Positions 7,779 to 14,952 of a stretch of 15,240 bases of DNA are shown piece by piece. This stretch comes from Anaeroplasmataceae bacterium. Its GTDB lineage: Bacteria > Bacillota_I > Bacilli_A > Acholeplasmatales > Anaeroplasmataceae. The position numbers were made by a program, and so were the translations under genes. The notes below the pieces were generated by a model. It ran no database searches. It saw nothing but the letters and a program-made list of their open reading frames with translations, and had not been told where the DNA came from. Positions within the stretch are counted from its first letter, which is position 1. Each line of letters begins with the position of its first letter. The stretch lies in assembly GCA_029050385.1 (NCBI GenBank), contig JAIDMV010000190.1, positions 1-15,240 of the forward strand, in the 5' to 3' direction.

Positions 7779-7796
7779 AGAATCGAGGTGAAGAAT

Positions 7797-9665
7797 ATGA
7801 AAAGACTAAAAACAATTTCAATTTTTATATTTTCTTTTTTTTGTTTATGTCTTGGATTTTCTCTTGCACTTATAATTTCAATTTACAATCATAAATTGTA
7901 TAACTATCCTCCTAATGTTTATGGTCTTATAGACTATAAAGGATATGACATAAATAAAGAACGTTCTCACTCTATAAATATGACAGGGCAGTGGGAATTT
8001 TATTATAATCGCTGGATAATAACGGATGAGGATGAAGGAAAAATGGATGCCTACATTCAGATTCCCGGAAAATGGACAGGCCTAAAGATAAATGGAAAAA
8101 CCTTAGGAAGAGAGGGCTATGCTTCTTATAAAACGACTCTAATTAATATTCCTAAGGGAACTAGACTTATGCCTACTTATCAAAGTGGTGGCGGAGATTC
8201 AGCTTATCGAGTATATTACAATAAAACCTTAGTTGGTTATACGGGTACTGCCTCAAAAGATTTAAAGGAAACCAAAAATGGATACAAGATGGATTTTGAT
8301 TCCTTCTATGAAGTTCCTGATGATGGAATAGTAGAGGTTGTCATTGAGGTTGGAATGAACAGGCATGGTGGAATCACGCAGATGCCTGGTGTTATAACAG
8401 ATGGATATAGTGGATATTTTCAAGTCTTTGTTAGTTTTTTTCCGAGCTTTGTTTTGGGGTTGATTTTCTTTTCTGCCTTAATTGGTGTTTGTATAAACTA
8501 TTCTTATCGTACATTAGGGGATCGATTTTCTATATTTAGTATGATGATTCTATTGCTGATTCATTATTTATTTTCTATTGATATGATTAATTTGCTTAGA
8601 AATTTAGACATTAGGACAAACCTTTATTTATTTCAAAGCTTATCTTTTCTTTCCTATATTTTATTATTAAGACAACTAGCTAGATATGTTTTTAGGATAA
8701 AAGAAATTGAGCATTTAAAACTTTATCACAAGATATATTCCTTCATAGGAATTCCAATTTTTATATTAGATATATGCTTGATAGGAACAAATGTCCAGTG
8801 GATATCTTGGATGATTTTGTTTTTATGTTCGTTGCCTTATTATATTGGTCTTGGTGCAGGAGTGGTACACAATAGAAAAACAAGCCCATATTTCTTTATT
8901 TTATTTTCTGTCATCTTAGATATGGGAATTGTAGAGATGATGGATATATCTGAGATGATCCTCTATAGTTCTTATGGATATGAGGCTGTTTTTTGTACAA
9001 TCCTAATGTTTATTGTTTTCTTCTTATATTTTTCAAGAATCAAAGATTTAAATAAAGGAGAAGTGGAACATATTTTATTTAAACAGGAAATCTTAAGAGA
9101 ACAAATAAAACCACACTTTATATTTAATTCTTTAAATGCAATTAAAAATCTTTATCATAAAAATATAAGCGATGGCGATGAAGCGATGATTCGTTTTTCT
9201 AAACACTTAAGAACAAATGTTGACGCTTTAGATCATGATATGATTTCTTTCGAAGATGAACTTGTAAACATTATTAATTTTGTTGAACTGGAAAATGTTA
9301 GATTAGATAAGCCGTTTACTTTATTACTTGATATTCAATATCAGGAGTTCATGGTCCCTGTTTTATCTTTACAACCTTTAGTAGAAAATGCGATTAAGTA
9401 TAGTAGAGTAAATGAAAAAGAAGATGGATATATACAGGTTATCGCGTATAAAAAAGAGAATTTGATTTATATTATAGTTGCGGATAACGGAGTGGGTTTT
9501 AATCCAGAGGGAATATCTCCTGCCTCAAAGGGTATTTCTAATTTAAAGGAACGCTTTTCTTTGATGCTTGATGCAAATGTAAGTATTGAAAGTAAAGAAT
9601 TAATAGGGTCCATGATTACAATCGTATTTAAGGAGAATGTCCATGAAAATAATCGTAGTAGATGA
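7797..9665 (+). CDS. 7TMR-DISM sensor histidine kinase (LytS/YehU type)
   Basis: The start is set at ATG 7797, 6 bases after GAGGTG; the GTG at 7788 is part of that ribosome site. The product is 622 residues. After a first membrane segment (about 6-28), an extracellular domain carries GQWEFYYNRW and IQIPGKWTG, the jelly-roll, carbohydrate-binding-like pattern of 7TMR-DISM sensors. About seven membrane spans follow (roughly 207-425). The cytoplasmic kinase has the His_kinase box EQIKPHFIFNSLNAIKN (phosphoacceptor His440), an N box (LVENAIKYS, Asn531), DNGVGF (563-568) and GISNLKERF. It should autophosphorylate on ATP and pass phosphate to a response regulator. The only intact receiver beside it is the gene that overlaps its 3' end by 23 bases. 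The ligand is unknown, though a sugar or cell-wall fragment would suit the fold. Confidence 0.93.
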   Translation: MKRLKTISIFIFSFFCLCLGFSLALIISIYNHKLYNYPPNVYGLIDYKGYDINKERSHSINMTGQWEFYYNRWIITDEDEGKMDAYIQIPGKWTGLKINGKTLGREGYASYKTTLINIPKGTRLMPTYQSGGGDSAYRVYYNKTLVGYTGTASKDLKETKNGYKMDFDSFYEVPDDGIVEVVIEVGMNRHGGITQMPGVITDGYSGYFQVFVSFFPSFVLGLIFFSALIGVCINYSYRTLGDRFSIFSMMILLLIHYLFSIDMINLLRNLDIRTNLYLFQSLSFLSYILLLRQLARYVFRIKEIEHLKLYHKIYSFIGIPIFILDICLIGTNVQWISWMILFLCSLPYYIGLGAGVVHNRKTSPYFFILFSVILDMGIVEMMDISEMILYSSYGYEAVFCTILMFIVFFLYFSRIKDLNKGEVEHILFKQEILREQIKPHFIFNSLNAIKNLYHKNISDGDEAMIRFSKHLRTNVDALDHDMISFEDELVNIINFVELENVRLDKPFTLLLDIQYQEFMVPVLSLQPLVENAIKYSRVNEKEDGYIQVIAYKKENLIYIIVADNGVGFNPEGISPASKGISNLKERFSLMLDANVSIESKELIGSMITIVFKENVHENNRSR

Positions 9666-10422
9666 TGAAATCATTTCATTGGCGGATTTTTTAGTTGAGG
9701 TTGTCAATGATATTAAAATTGAATATAAATTCTTTTTAGATAATCCATTAGATACGATAGAGTATGTAAAAGCCAATGAGGTTTTTGGTGCTTTTTTGGA
9801 TATCAATATGCCAAAAATAAATGGTGTTGAGTTGGCAAAAAAATTGATTCAAACAGCGCCCAAATTAAAAATTGTTTTTATTACGGCATATACTCATGAT
9901 GAAAAAGCAATTCAAGAAATGCTTGGATCTAATTTGTTAGGCTTTTGTTATAAGCCGTTTTTAGCTTATGATATTAATTGTTATATTGAACAAATGTATA
10001 CAAGTGAGAAGAATAATAAAATCAAAGTGATTACCTTTGGGTCCTTTGATGTATTTGTGCGTCGGAATGTGATTCGTTTTTCGTCCTTTAAATCCAAAGA
10101 ACTATTGGCATTGTTAATTACGTATAATGGCAAATCTTTAACGATGTCTGATGCCATCTGTCATTTGTGGCCGGATAAGCCTTTAGATTTAGCTAAAAGC
10201 TTATATAGAGATGCAGTATGGAGATTAAGAAAAACCTTAAAGGATTATCATATTGAAGAGATAGTGGAATTTAGAAGAGCTTTATTGATCCTAAATAAAA
10301 AAGATATAGAATGTGATTATTGGGATTATTTAGAAAAGAAGAATTCCTTATATTTTGGTCAATTCTTAACAAACTATGATTGGTCTATTGAATATCAAAG
10401 AGTTTTAGATGAATACGAATAA
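9643..10422 (+). CDS. SARP-type response regulator with intact receiver
   Basis: The start is ATG 9643, 7 bases after AAGGAG (9630-9635); an in-frame ATG at 9637 is only one base from that site. The product is 259 residues. The receiver is canonical: Asp7-Asp8, phosphoacceptor Asp53 in FLDINMPKINGVELA, Thr81, and Lys104 in CYKPF. The winged-helix half (FGSFDVFV, SKELLALLITYNGKS, MSDAICHLWPDK, LRKTL) is nearly identical to that of the regulator at 6958, including 15- and 12-residue identical runs. The same short BTAD-like tail follows. The two regulators are clearly tandem paralogues. The gene overlaps the kinase gene by 23 bases and is most likely its phosphorylation partner. I infer that it binds the same 11-bp direct repeats as its paralogue. 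Confidence 0.92.
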   Translation: MKIIVVDDEIISLADFLVEVVNDIKIEYKFFLDNPLDTIEYVKANEVFGAFLDINMPKINGVELAKKLIQTAPKLKIVFITAYTHDEKAIQEMLGSNLLGFCYKPFLAYDINCYIEQMYTSEKNNKIKVITFGSFDVFVRRNVIRFSSFKSKELLALLITYNGKSLTMSDAICHLWPDKPLDLAKSLYRDAVWRLRKTLKDYHIEEIVEFRRALLILNKKDIECDYWDYLEKKNSLYFGQFLTNYDWSIEYQRVLDEYE

Positions 10423-10555
10423 ATAAAATAAAAACTCTATGGTTTTGTTCTAAAGAATTTATAGCATAAATGATGGAAATGTGGTAAAATATTTCTTACT
10501 TGTTAATCGAGATATTTAAAGAAAGGGAAATTAGAAAAATCTAATCGGACTATAT
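10423..10555 (+). other. Intergenic region with promoter and odd start context
   Basis: A weak A/T hairpin (AAAAC near 10430-10434 with GTTTT) may end the regulator operon, but it lacks a convincing GC stem. A TG-extended -10 follows at 10482-10490. The leader then holds a purine-rich AAAGGGA and a small TTAGA-AAAA-TCTAA hairpin (10531-10544) before the start codon. I see no known metal riboswitch core here. Confidence 0.4.
10482..10490 (+). promoter_or_regulatory. Extended -10 promoter of the cation transporter gene
   Basis: TGGTAAAAT gives a TG-extended -10 with TAAAAT at 10485-10490. The hexamers 16-18 bases upstream do not resemble TTGACA. The expected start near 10497 leaves a leader of about 60 bases. 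Confidence 0.5.
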
Positions 10556-11767
10556 ATGGTTAATTTAATGCGAAAGTTTTTTATAAAAAACTACAAAAAT
10601 ACTAATGAAGAAAAAGTTAGAGAGGCTCATGGTAAGCTGGCTAGTGTGTTTGGTATAGTTTCTAATTTAGTTTTATTTGGTATAAAACTATTTGCTGGTA
10701 TACTATCTGCCAGTATTTCAATTATTGCAGATAGTATAAATAACCTTTCCGATATGGGGTCATCCTTGATTACTTTGATTGGCTTTAAATTGGCTAGTGC
10801 CCCTGCAGATGAGGAACATCCTTATGGACATCAAAGAATTGAGTATATTTCAGGTTTGGTAGTATCCATCATCATTTTATTTGTGGGTGGAAGTTTATTA
10901 AAAACCTCTATTGAAAAAATGATTGGTTATACACCGACAACAGTTACAAATTCAGTCATTTATATTTCTATCGGGATATTGGCAACTTCCATATTGATTA
11001 AAATGTGGCAGGCATATTTTAATTATCGCATGGGTAAAATTATTAATTCCGTTGCGTTAAAGGCTACCAGCAAAGATAGTTTAAACGATTGTATTTCTAC
11101 ATCTGCTCTATTGATTGGGAATATCGTTTTATTGTTTGTTAAGGATATACCATTTAGTTTAGATGGACTTTTAGGTATCTTAGTTTCTTTATTTATTCTT
11201 ATTTCAGGAATTAAATTAATTAAAGAAACGATAAATCCTTTGATTGGAGTTTCTACAAACGAAGAATTTGTGCAAAAAATTCTTCAAGTGATAAAAGAAG
11301 AATCCTTAGTGCTAGGATATCATGATCTTGTTTGTCATATGTATGGCCCAACCAAATGCTTTATGACTTTACATGTTGAGGTTGATGGAAATTTAAAAAT
11401 GATGGTGGTACATGAAGCAATAGATGATTTAGAACGTAAAGTAAGAGAACAATTTGGAGTAGAGCTTACAATACATATGGATCCTATTGAAATAGACAAC
11501 GAGATTACAAATGAATTAAGAAGAAGAGTAAAAGAAGCCATAAAGGAGATTCATCCAAATCTTTCTATGCATGATTTTAGAGTGGTTTTGGGAGATGCAC
11601 ATACCAATCTTATATTTGATTTGGTTCGTCCTTATAAGTTTGAATATAGTGATGAGCAAATCCTTCGAATGCTGCAGGATAAATTTAAGGAAGAAGAGAC
11701 TAAGTATTATTTTGTCATTGATTTTGATTATTCTTTTAATGATAACGAAAATAATGAAGAATATTAG
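10556..11767 (+). CDS. Cation diffusion facilitator (divalent metal exporter)
   Basis: The 403-residue protein has the six-span core and long cytoplasmic C-terminus of the CDF/SLC30 family. Family marks are ADSINNLSD in span 2, HPYGHQRIEYISGL after it, and KATSKDSLNDCIST in span 5. The C-terminal ferredoxin-like domain (LGYHDLVCHMYGPTKCFMTLHVEV, then VHEAIDDLERKV) is present, with about 100 further residues of a second domain. The metal site reads Asp59-x3-Asn63 in span 2 and Asp174-x3-Asp178 in span 5. It has no His, so zinc specificity of the YiiP type is not supported; manganese or another soft-sphere divalent metal is possible. The family exports metal from cytoplasm by proton antiport. 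No strong ribosome site lies at the usual distance from this ATG, and the in-frame ATG at 10568 is an alternative. Confidence 0.92.
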   Translation: MVNLMRKFFIKNYKNTNEEKVREAHGKLASVFGIVSNLVLFGIKLFAGILSASISIIADSINNLSDMGSSLITLIGFKLASAPADEEHPYGHQRIEYISGLVVSIIILFVGGSLLKTSIEKMIGYTPTTVTNSVIYISIGILATSILIKMWQAYFNYRMGKIINSVALKATSKDSLNDCISTSALLIGNIVLLFVKDIPFSLDGLLGILVSLFILISGIKLIKETINPLIGVSTNEEFVQKILQVIKEESLVLGYHDLVCHMYGPTKCFMTLHVEVDGNLKMMVVHEAIDDLERKVREQFGVELTIHMDPIEIDNEITNELRRRVKEAIKEIHPNLSMHDFRVVLGDAHTNLIFDLVRPYKFEYSDEQILRMLQDKFKEEETKYYFVIDFDYSFNDNENNEEY

Positions 11768-11771
11768 TAAT

Positions 11772-11790
11772 AAAAATTAATATAATTTTT
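11772..11790 (+). terminator. Weak A/T hairpin after the cation transporter gene
   Basis: AAAAATT (11772-11778) can pair with AATTTTT (11784-11790) around a 5-base loop. The stem has no G-C pairs, so termination efficiency is doubtful, but nothing better lies between the two genes. Confidence 0.35.
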
Positions 11791-11794
11791 GTTT

Positions 11795-11814
11795 TGTCGA
11801 AAGATGTCGAAAAC
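11795..11814 (+). repeat. 10-bp-period direct repeat upstream of the peptidase promoter
   Basis: TGTCGAAA occurs at 11795-11802 and again at 11805-11812, ten bases apart and about 30 bases upstream of the peptidase -10. The flanks GTTTT and AAAAC (11791-11795, 11810-11814) also make it partly inverted. It may be an operator, but this is suggested by position only. Confidence 0.4.
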
Positions 11815-11839
11815 ATTTTCTTCTTTTGGAATGATTCTG

Positions 11840-11848
11840 TGATATAAT
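11840..11848 (+). promoter_or_regulatory. Extended -10 promoter of the peptidase operon
   Basis: TGATATAAT is a perfect TG-extended -10 with TATAAT at 11843-11848. No -35 match is seen at 16-18 bases. The predicted start near 11855 leaves a leader of about 40 bases ahead of GGGAGG (11884-11889), which sits 6 bases before ATG 11896. Confidence 0.65.
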
Positions 11849-11895
11849 TTAAATATAAAAAATTCTAAATGAGTAAATCATTCGGGAGGTTAGTT

Positions 11896-13160
11896 ATGAA
11901 AAAAATCTGTTTTATGGTTATTACAAGTCTTTTTTTATTTTTGCAGTATCTATTAAAACGGTTGCATTAGAAGAAATAAATTTGTCAAGATATGGAGAGG
12001 TTGTTTCGTGCCTGAAACTCAATAGTATAGAAAGTAAGGATAGATTCTTTCTATATAATTTAGAATCAGGAGGATATCTTATATTTGATTCATTTTCAAA
12101 TGAAGTCTGTGAATATTCTTCCCAAAAAAATTCTTCCCCTTATAAGACATTCGAGAATGAAGAGTTATATTATTTTGGTATTAATTGCTACGCGATAAAA
12201 GAAGATGGAACTTATTATGATGTATATACACACGAAGAAATAGATGTACAAAAATATAATGTATTACCAATTTATAAAAATGAAAGCCATCCATCTCTAT
12301 ATTCTAGTAGGGCTAGCGCATTTGAGGTACCTTATGCTAATTTTTTTAAATTGCTAGATGGAACTATTAACCTTTTTCCTAAAAATAAAACTAATGACTG
12401 TGGTTATGTTGCAGAAGCCATTTTACTAAGCTATTATGCAAATTTTTATAATTGTGATGTCATATGTCAGCATTATATGAATTATACTAGTGTAAATAAT
12501 ATTTCTAATCTCGTAGAGAATTGGACTAGAGTGAATTGTTGTACTCAATCTTTCAAAGATGAAGTTCTAGAAAGTGGCTTAAATGACTTGGGTACAATTC
12601 CTATTGATGTTGAAAGCAATTTACAAAATTATTTAAATCAACAATTTGATATGCCAGTAGAGGGGATACATAAGGCCTATGTAGTAACCGAAGAAAGTAC
12701 AAAAGCGATTCTGCGCAGAGGAATACCTTTAATTCTATTTGGCAATTTTGATATTTTGGGAAATAATAGTAGTACAGGTGATCATGTAATATTGGCATAT
12801 GGTATTTCTTCAGATGGCAATATTGTAGCGCATATGGGATGGGGCGGACGATCCGAAGTGTGTATTAACTATAAATATTGGGTATTTGAAGGGGGATACG
12901 TATATTGGGACTTTTCGTTGCCACACAAGCATAGGACGTATACATATGTAAGAAATCAATGCTATTGTGTTAAAGAAGCAAAGTTTGTTACACCAGAGAA
13001 AAATTATACTATAAGCCAGTATGATGATATTTATCACGAAAACATTTGTGTTTGTGGGAAAACAAGTTTATTTAGACACGATTTTAAAATTACAAGTAGT
13101 GGTAAAGTTAAAAGGCAAACATGTAGTGATTGTGGATACTGGATTCCTTATATCGGATAA
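11896..13160 (+). CDS. Secreted papain-like cysteine peptidase, frame change in signal peptide
   Basis: GGGAGG and ATG 11896 begin a typical signal peptide (MKKICFMVITSLFLF), but this frame stops at TAG 11968-11970. The body lies in the -1 frame, open through the same stretch (IFAVSIKTVALEEINLSRYGE...) and ending at 13160. Joined, the two give a 421-residue protein with a normal leader and a likely cut after TVA. The only in-frame starts for the body alone are a TTG at 11982 without ribosome site and later codons. Mature features, numbered from that TTG: a prodomain-like SGGYLIFDSFSNEV, catalytic-type NDCGYVAEAILLSYY (Cys140), and GDHVILAYG (His268) followed by HMGWGG. A C-terminal Cys module follows (CVCG, then TCSDCG). 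This is a papain-fold secreted peptidase of the C10/C39-like kind; the substrate is unknown. The frame change may be phase variation, programmed frameshifting, a true mutation or a read error. Confidence 0.75.
11930..11942 (+). other. T7-A-T5 slippery tract at the frame change
   Basis: Seven T (11930-11936), one A, then five T interrupt the peptidase signal-peptide coding region. In the ATG 11896 frame the codons read CTT TTT TTA, so bases 11931-11937 form the heptamer T_TTT_TTA. A -1 slip there continues at ATT 11937 straight into the peptidase frame. Gain of one T in the run gives nearly the same leader. Confidence 0.7.
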
Positions 13161-13184
13161 TAAATAAAATTTTAGGAGAAAAAA

Positions 13185-13709
13185 ATGCAAAAAAAACTAT
13201 TTTTTATTTTCAGTGGACTATTTATTTTATTAGAAATCTTATTATTAGTGGTGGCTCTCACTACAAAAAACAGTAGAAATGTAGCATTTGTATTGAATGT
13301 TTTTGTTGCTATTTCACTTTTTGGAATCTCTTTGTTTTTTCCGAATAAGTTGAATTTGGTTATTCGATATATTTGCTTGCTTGTTCTATGGGGTATTCAT
13401 ATGTCTATTGTAATAGGTACAAATTTGTGGGATAATTCATCCGTTGCTTCTATATTTACAGGCTTGTTTGCACAACATTTCATTTTGACAATAGCAAGCA
13501 TGATGCCTACAGAACGATTCAATATAAATAAGTATTTATTCTTTATAGAAGTGACTATTTGTTTTATTTCCCTTGCTATTTTCCCATTGGCTATCCCATT
13601 GGCATTTTTTGCAAGAGACAAATTTATTTTAGTAGTGACACTAGGAACTTTAACATTTATTGGAGAAATAGGAATTGTACTATTTAAGCAATTAAAACTT
13701 GAAAATTGA
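13185..13709 (+). CDS. Small multi-spanning membrane protein, unknown function
   Basis: I do not recognise this 174-residue protein. It is almost wholly hydrophobic, with about five or six membrane spans (roughly 5-25, 32-52, 59-79, 87-107, 116-141 and 147-168) joined by short loops (TTKNSRN, FPNKLN, MPTERFNINK). No catalytic motif is visible. AGGAG lies 7-8 bases before ATG 13185, which is 24 bases after the peptidase stop, and a shared terminator follows, so the two genes are probably co-transcribed. A role in protecting the cell from, anchoring, or exporting the peptidase is possible from position alone and is not supported by motif. Confidence 0.75.
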   Translation: MQKKLFFIFSGLFILLEILLLVVALTTKNSRNVAFVLNVFVAISLFGISLFFPNKLNLVIRYICLLVLWGIHMSIVIGTNLWDNSSVASIFTGLFAQHFILTIASMMPTERFNINKYLFFIEVTICFISLAIFPLAIPLAFFARDKFILVVTLGTLTFIGEIGIVLFKQLKLEN

Positions 13710-13716
13710 TATTAGG

Positions 13717-13754
13717 CCCGTCTTACCGAAATGAGTAGGAGGGGTTTTTATTTT
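13717..13754 (+). terminator. Intrinsic terminator between the peptidase operon and S10 operon
   Basis: CCCGTCTTAC (13717-13726) pairs with GTAGGAGGGG (13735-13744) with one G-G mismatch and one wobble, around an 8-base loop. The tail is TTTTTATTTT. It isolates the S10 operon from the genes before it. A 68-codon open frame starting at 13731 begins inside this loop and is spurious. Confidence 0.85.
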
Positions 13755-13788
13755 GGCGATAATAAATTTAAATATTTTAAAAAAGTTC

Positions 13789-13817
13789 TTGCAAAAGAAG
13801 CAATTTGGAGTTATAAT
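13789..13817 (+). promoter_or_regulatory. Vegetative promoter of the S10 ribosomal-protein operon
   Basis: TTGCAA (13789-13794) and TATAAT (13812-13817) are separated by exactly 17 bases. It is the only promoter in the window with both a reasonable -35 and a perfect -10. The predicted start is near 13824, giving a leader of about 130 bases before rpsJ. Confidence 0.8.
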
Positions 13818-13823
13818 TATAAA

Positions 13824-13955
13824 GCTTATCGAATAAGCACATTAGCTGTGAAGTGGGAGGTTGCCGACACACTGAAGAGCGTTGTCATTGCAATGTATCG
13901 GGTTTTCCCATGGAGCAAGTCTATACAAAGATTATAGGCGAAAGGAGTTTAAAAA
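13824..13955 (+). ncRNA. Structured leader of the S10 operon, probable autoregulatory RNA
   Basis: The leader can fold into several stems. GCTTAT/ATAAGC (13824-13829 with 13833-13838) has a 3-base loop, and CACA/TGTG (13838-13841 with 13847-13850) follows it. A long-range stem TGGGA/TCCCA (13854-13858 with 13906-13910) encloses CCGA/TCGG (13864-13867 with 13898-13901) and a self-complementary CATTGCAATG (13886-13895). Ribosomal operons are commonly controlled by one of their own proteins binding such a leader, L4 in the enterobacterial S10 operon. Which protein would bind here, and whether control is at transcription or translation, cannot be read from sequence. Confidence 0.55.
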
Positions 13956-14261
13956 ATGGCAAAATCAAAAATTAGAATTCGTTTAAAATCTTATGATCAC
14001 AGATTGTTAGATTTATCAGCAAAGAAGATTGTTGATAGCGTAAAGAAGACTGGTTCAAAGGTAAATGGTCCAGTACCTCTTCCAACTGAAAAGGAAATCT
14101 TTACAATCTTACGTTCACCTCATGTTAACAAGGATTCTCGTGAACAATTCGAACGTAGAACTCACAAGAGATTAATCGAAATTGTGGATCCAACTCCACA
14201 AACAATTGATGCTTTAATGCATATTGATTTACCTTCTGGTATTGATATCGTATTAAAGTAA
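13956..14261 (+). CDS. rpsJ: 30S ribosomal protein S10
   Basis: The 101-residue protein matches S10 over its full length: KIRIRLKSYDHRLLDLSAKKIVD at the start, GPVPLPTEKEIFTILRSPHVNKDSREQFERRTHKRLI in the middle, and DALMHIDLPSGIDIVLK at the end. S10 sits in the head of the small subunit and, as NusE, also joins transcription antitermination complexes. AAGGAG lies 9 bases before the ATG. It is the first gene of the S10 operon, followed by rplC and rplD in the conserved order. Nothing unusual was seen. Confidence 0.98.
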   Translation: MAKSKIRIRLKSYDHRLLDLSAKKIVDSVKKTGSKVNGPVPLPTEKEIFTILRSPHVNKDSREQFERRTHKRLIEIVDPTPQTIDALMHIDLPSGIDIVLK

Positions 14262-14296
14262 TAAAAAAATAAAAGAAAGAAAAGAGGAAAATTTCA

Positions 14297-14938
14297 ATGG
14301 CTAAGGGAATCTTAGGTAGAAAATTGGGCATGACTCAAATTTTCGATGCAGCTGGAAATTTAATTCCAGTGACTATCATTGATGCAACTGCTAACGTTGT
14401 TCTTCAACAAAAGACAGTAGAAAATGATGGATATGTAGCTGTTCAAGTTGGTTTCTTAGATAAGAGAGAAAAGTTATCAAACAAACCTGAACAGGGCCAC
14501 GTTGCAAAGGCTAACACTGCTCCTAAGCGCTTCATAAGAGAATTCCGTTTCTCAGAAGCACAAGGAAATGAGTTACTATCTTACAATGTAGGCCAAGAAA
14601 TTAAGTGTGATATATTTGCTGCAGGTGATGTAGTAGACGTAACTGGTACTTCAAAGGGTAAAGGATTTGCTGGTACAATCAAGCGTTATAATCATGCTCG
14701 TTTAAGAATGAGCCATGGTACATCTGCATGTCATCGTATCGTTGGTTCAATGGGTCCAATCAAAGGTAATATGAAGGGTAAGAAAATGCCTGGTCATATG
14801 GGACATGAAACCGTAACATTACAAAATTTAGTAATTGCTGCTGTAGATACAGAAAGAGACTTAATCTTAGTTCGTGGTAACGTACCAGGACCTAAGAAGG
14901 GTTTAGTAATGATCAAGACAGCTGTAAAAGCTAATTAG
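14297..14938 (+). CDS. rplC: 50S ribosomal protein L3
   Basis: The 213-residue protein has the normal length and order of L3: KGILGRKLGMTQIFDAAGNLIPVTII at the start, GTSKGKGFAGTIKRYNHARLRMSHG in the loop reaching toward the peptidyl-transferase centre, GKKMPGHMGHETVT after it, and a closing VRGNVPGPKKGLVMIKTA. L3 binds 23S rRNA and is one of the first proteins in large-subunit assembly. AGAGGAAA lies about 8 bases before the ATG. It is 35 bases from rpsJ and 14 from rplD, as expected within the S10 operon. Confidence 0.98.
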   Translation: MAKGILGRKLGMTQIFDAAGNLIPVTIIDATANVVLQQKTVENDGYVAVQVGFLDKREKLSNKPEQGHVAKANTAPKRFIREFRFSEAQGNELLSYNVGQEIKCDIFAAGDVVDVTGTSKGKGFAGTIKRYNHARLRMSHGTSACHRIVGSMGPIKGNMKGKKMPGHMGHETVTLQNLVIAAVDTERDLILVRGNVPGPKKGLVMIKTAVKAN

Positions 14939-14952
14939 AAAGGAGATTTACT

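Noticed and set aside
7788..7796. GTG at 7788 as the kinase start
   Set aside because: It is part of the GAGGTG ribosome site for ATG 7797.
10423..10555. Metal riboswitch (NiCo or yybP-ykoY type) ahead of the cation transporter
   Set aside because: No matching conserved core or stem pattern is visible in this short AT-rich leader.
11571..11780. 69-codon hydrophobic open frame overlapping the end of the cation transporter gene
   Set aside because: It is a shadow in another frame of a clearly coding gene, with no ribosome site.
13731..13937. A 68-codon open frame between the membrane protein gene and rpsJ
   Set aside because: It starts in the loop of a terminator and runs through the S10 promoter and structured leader. 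It has no ribosome site and no recognisable protein sequence.
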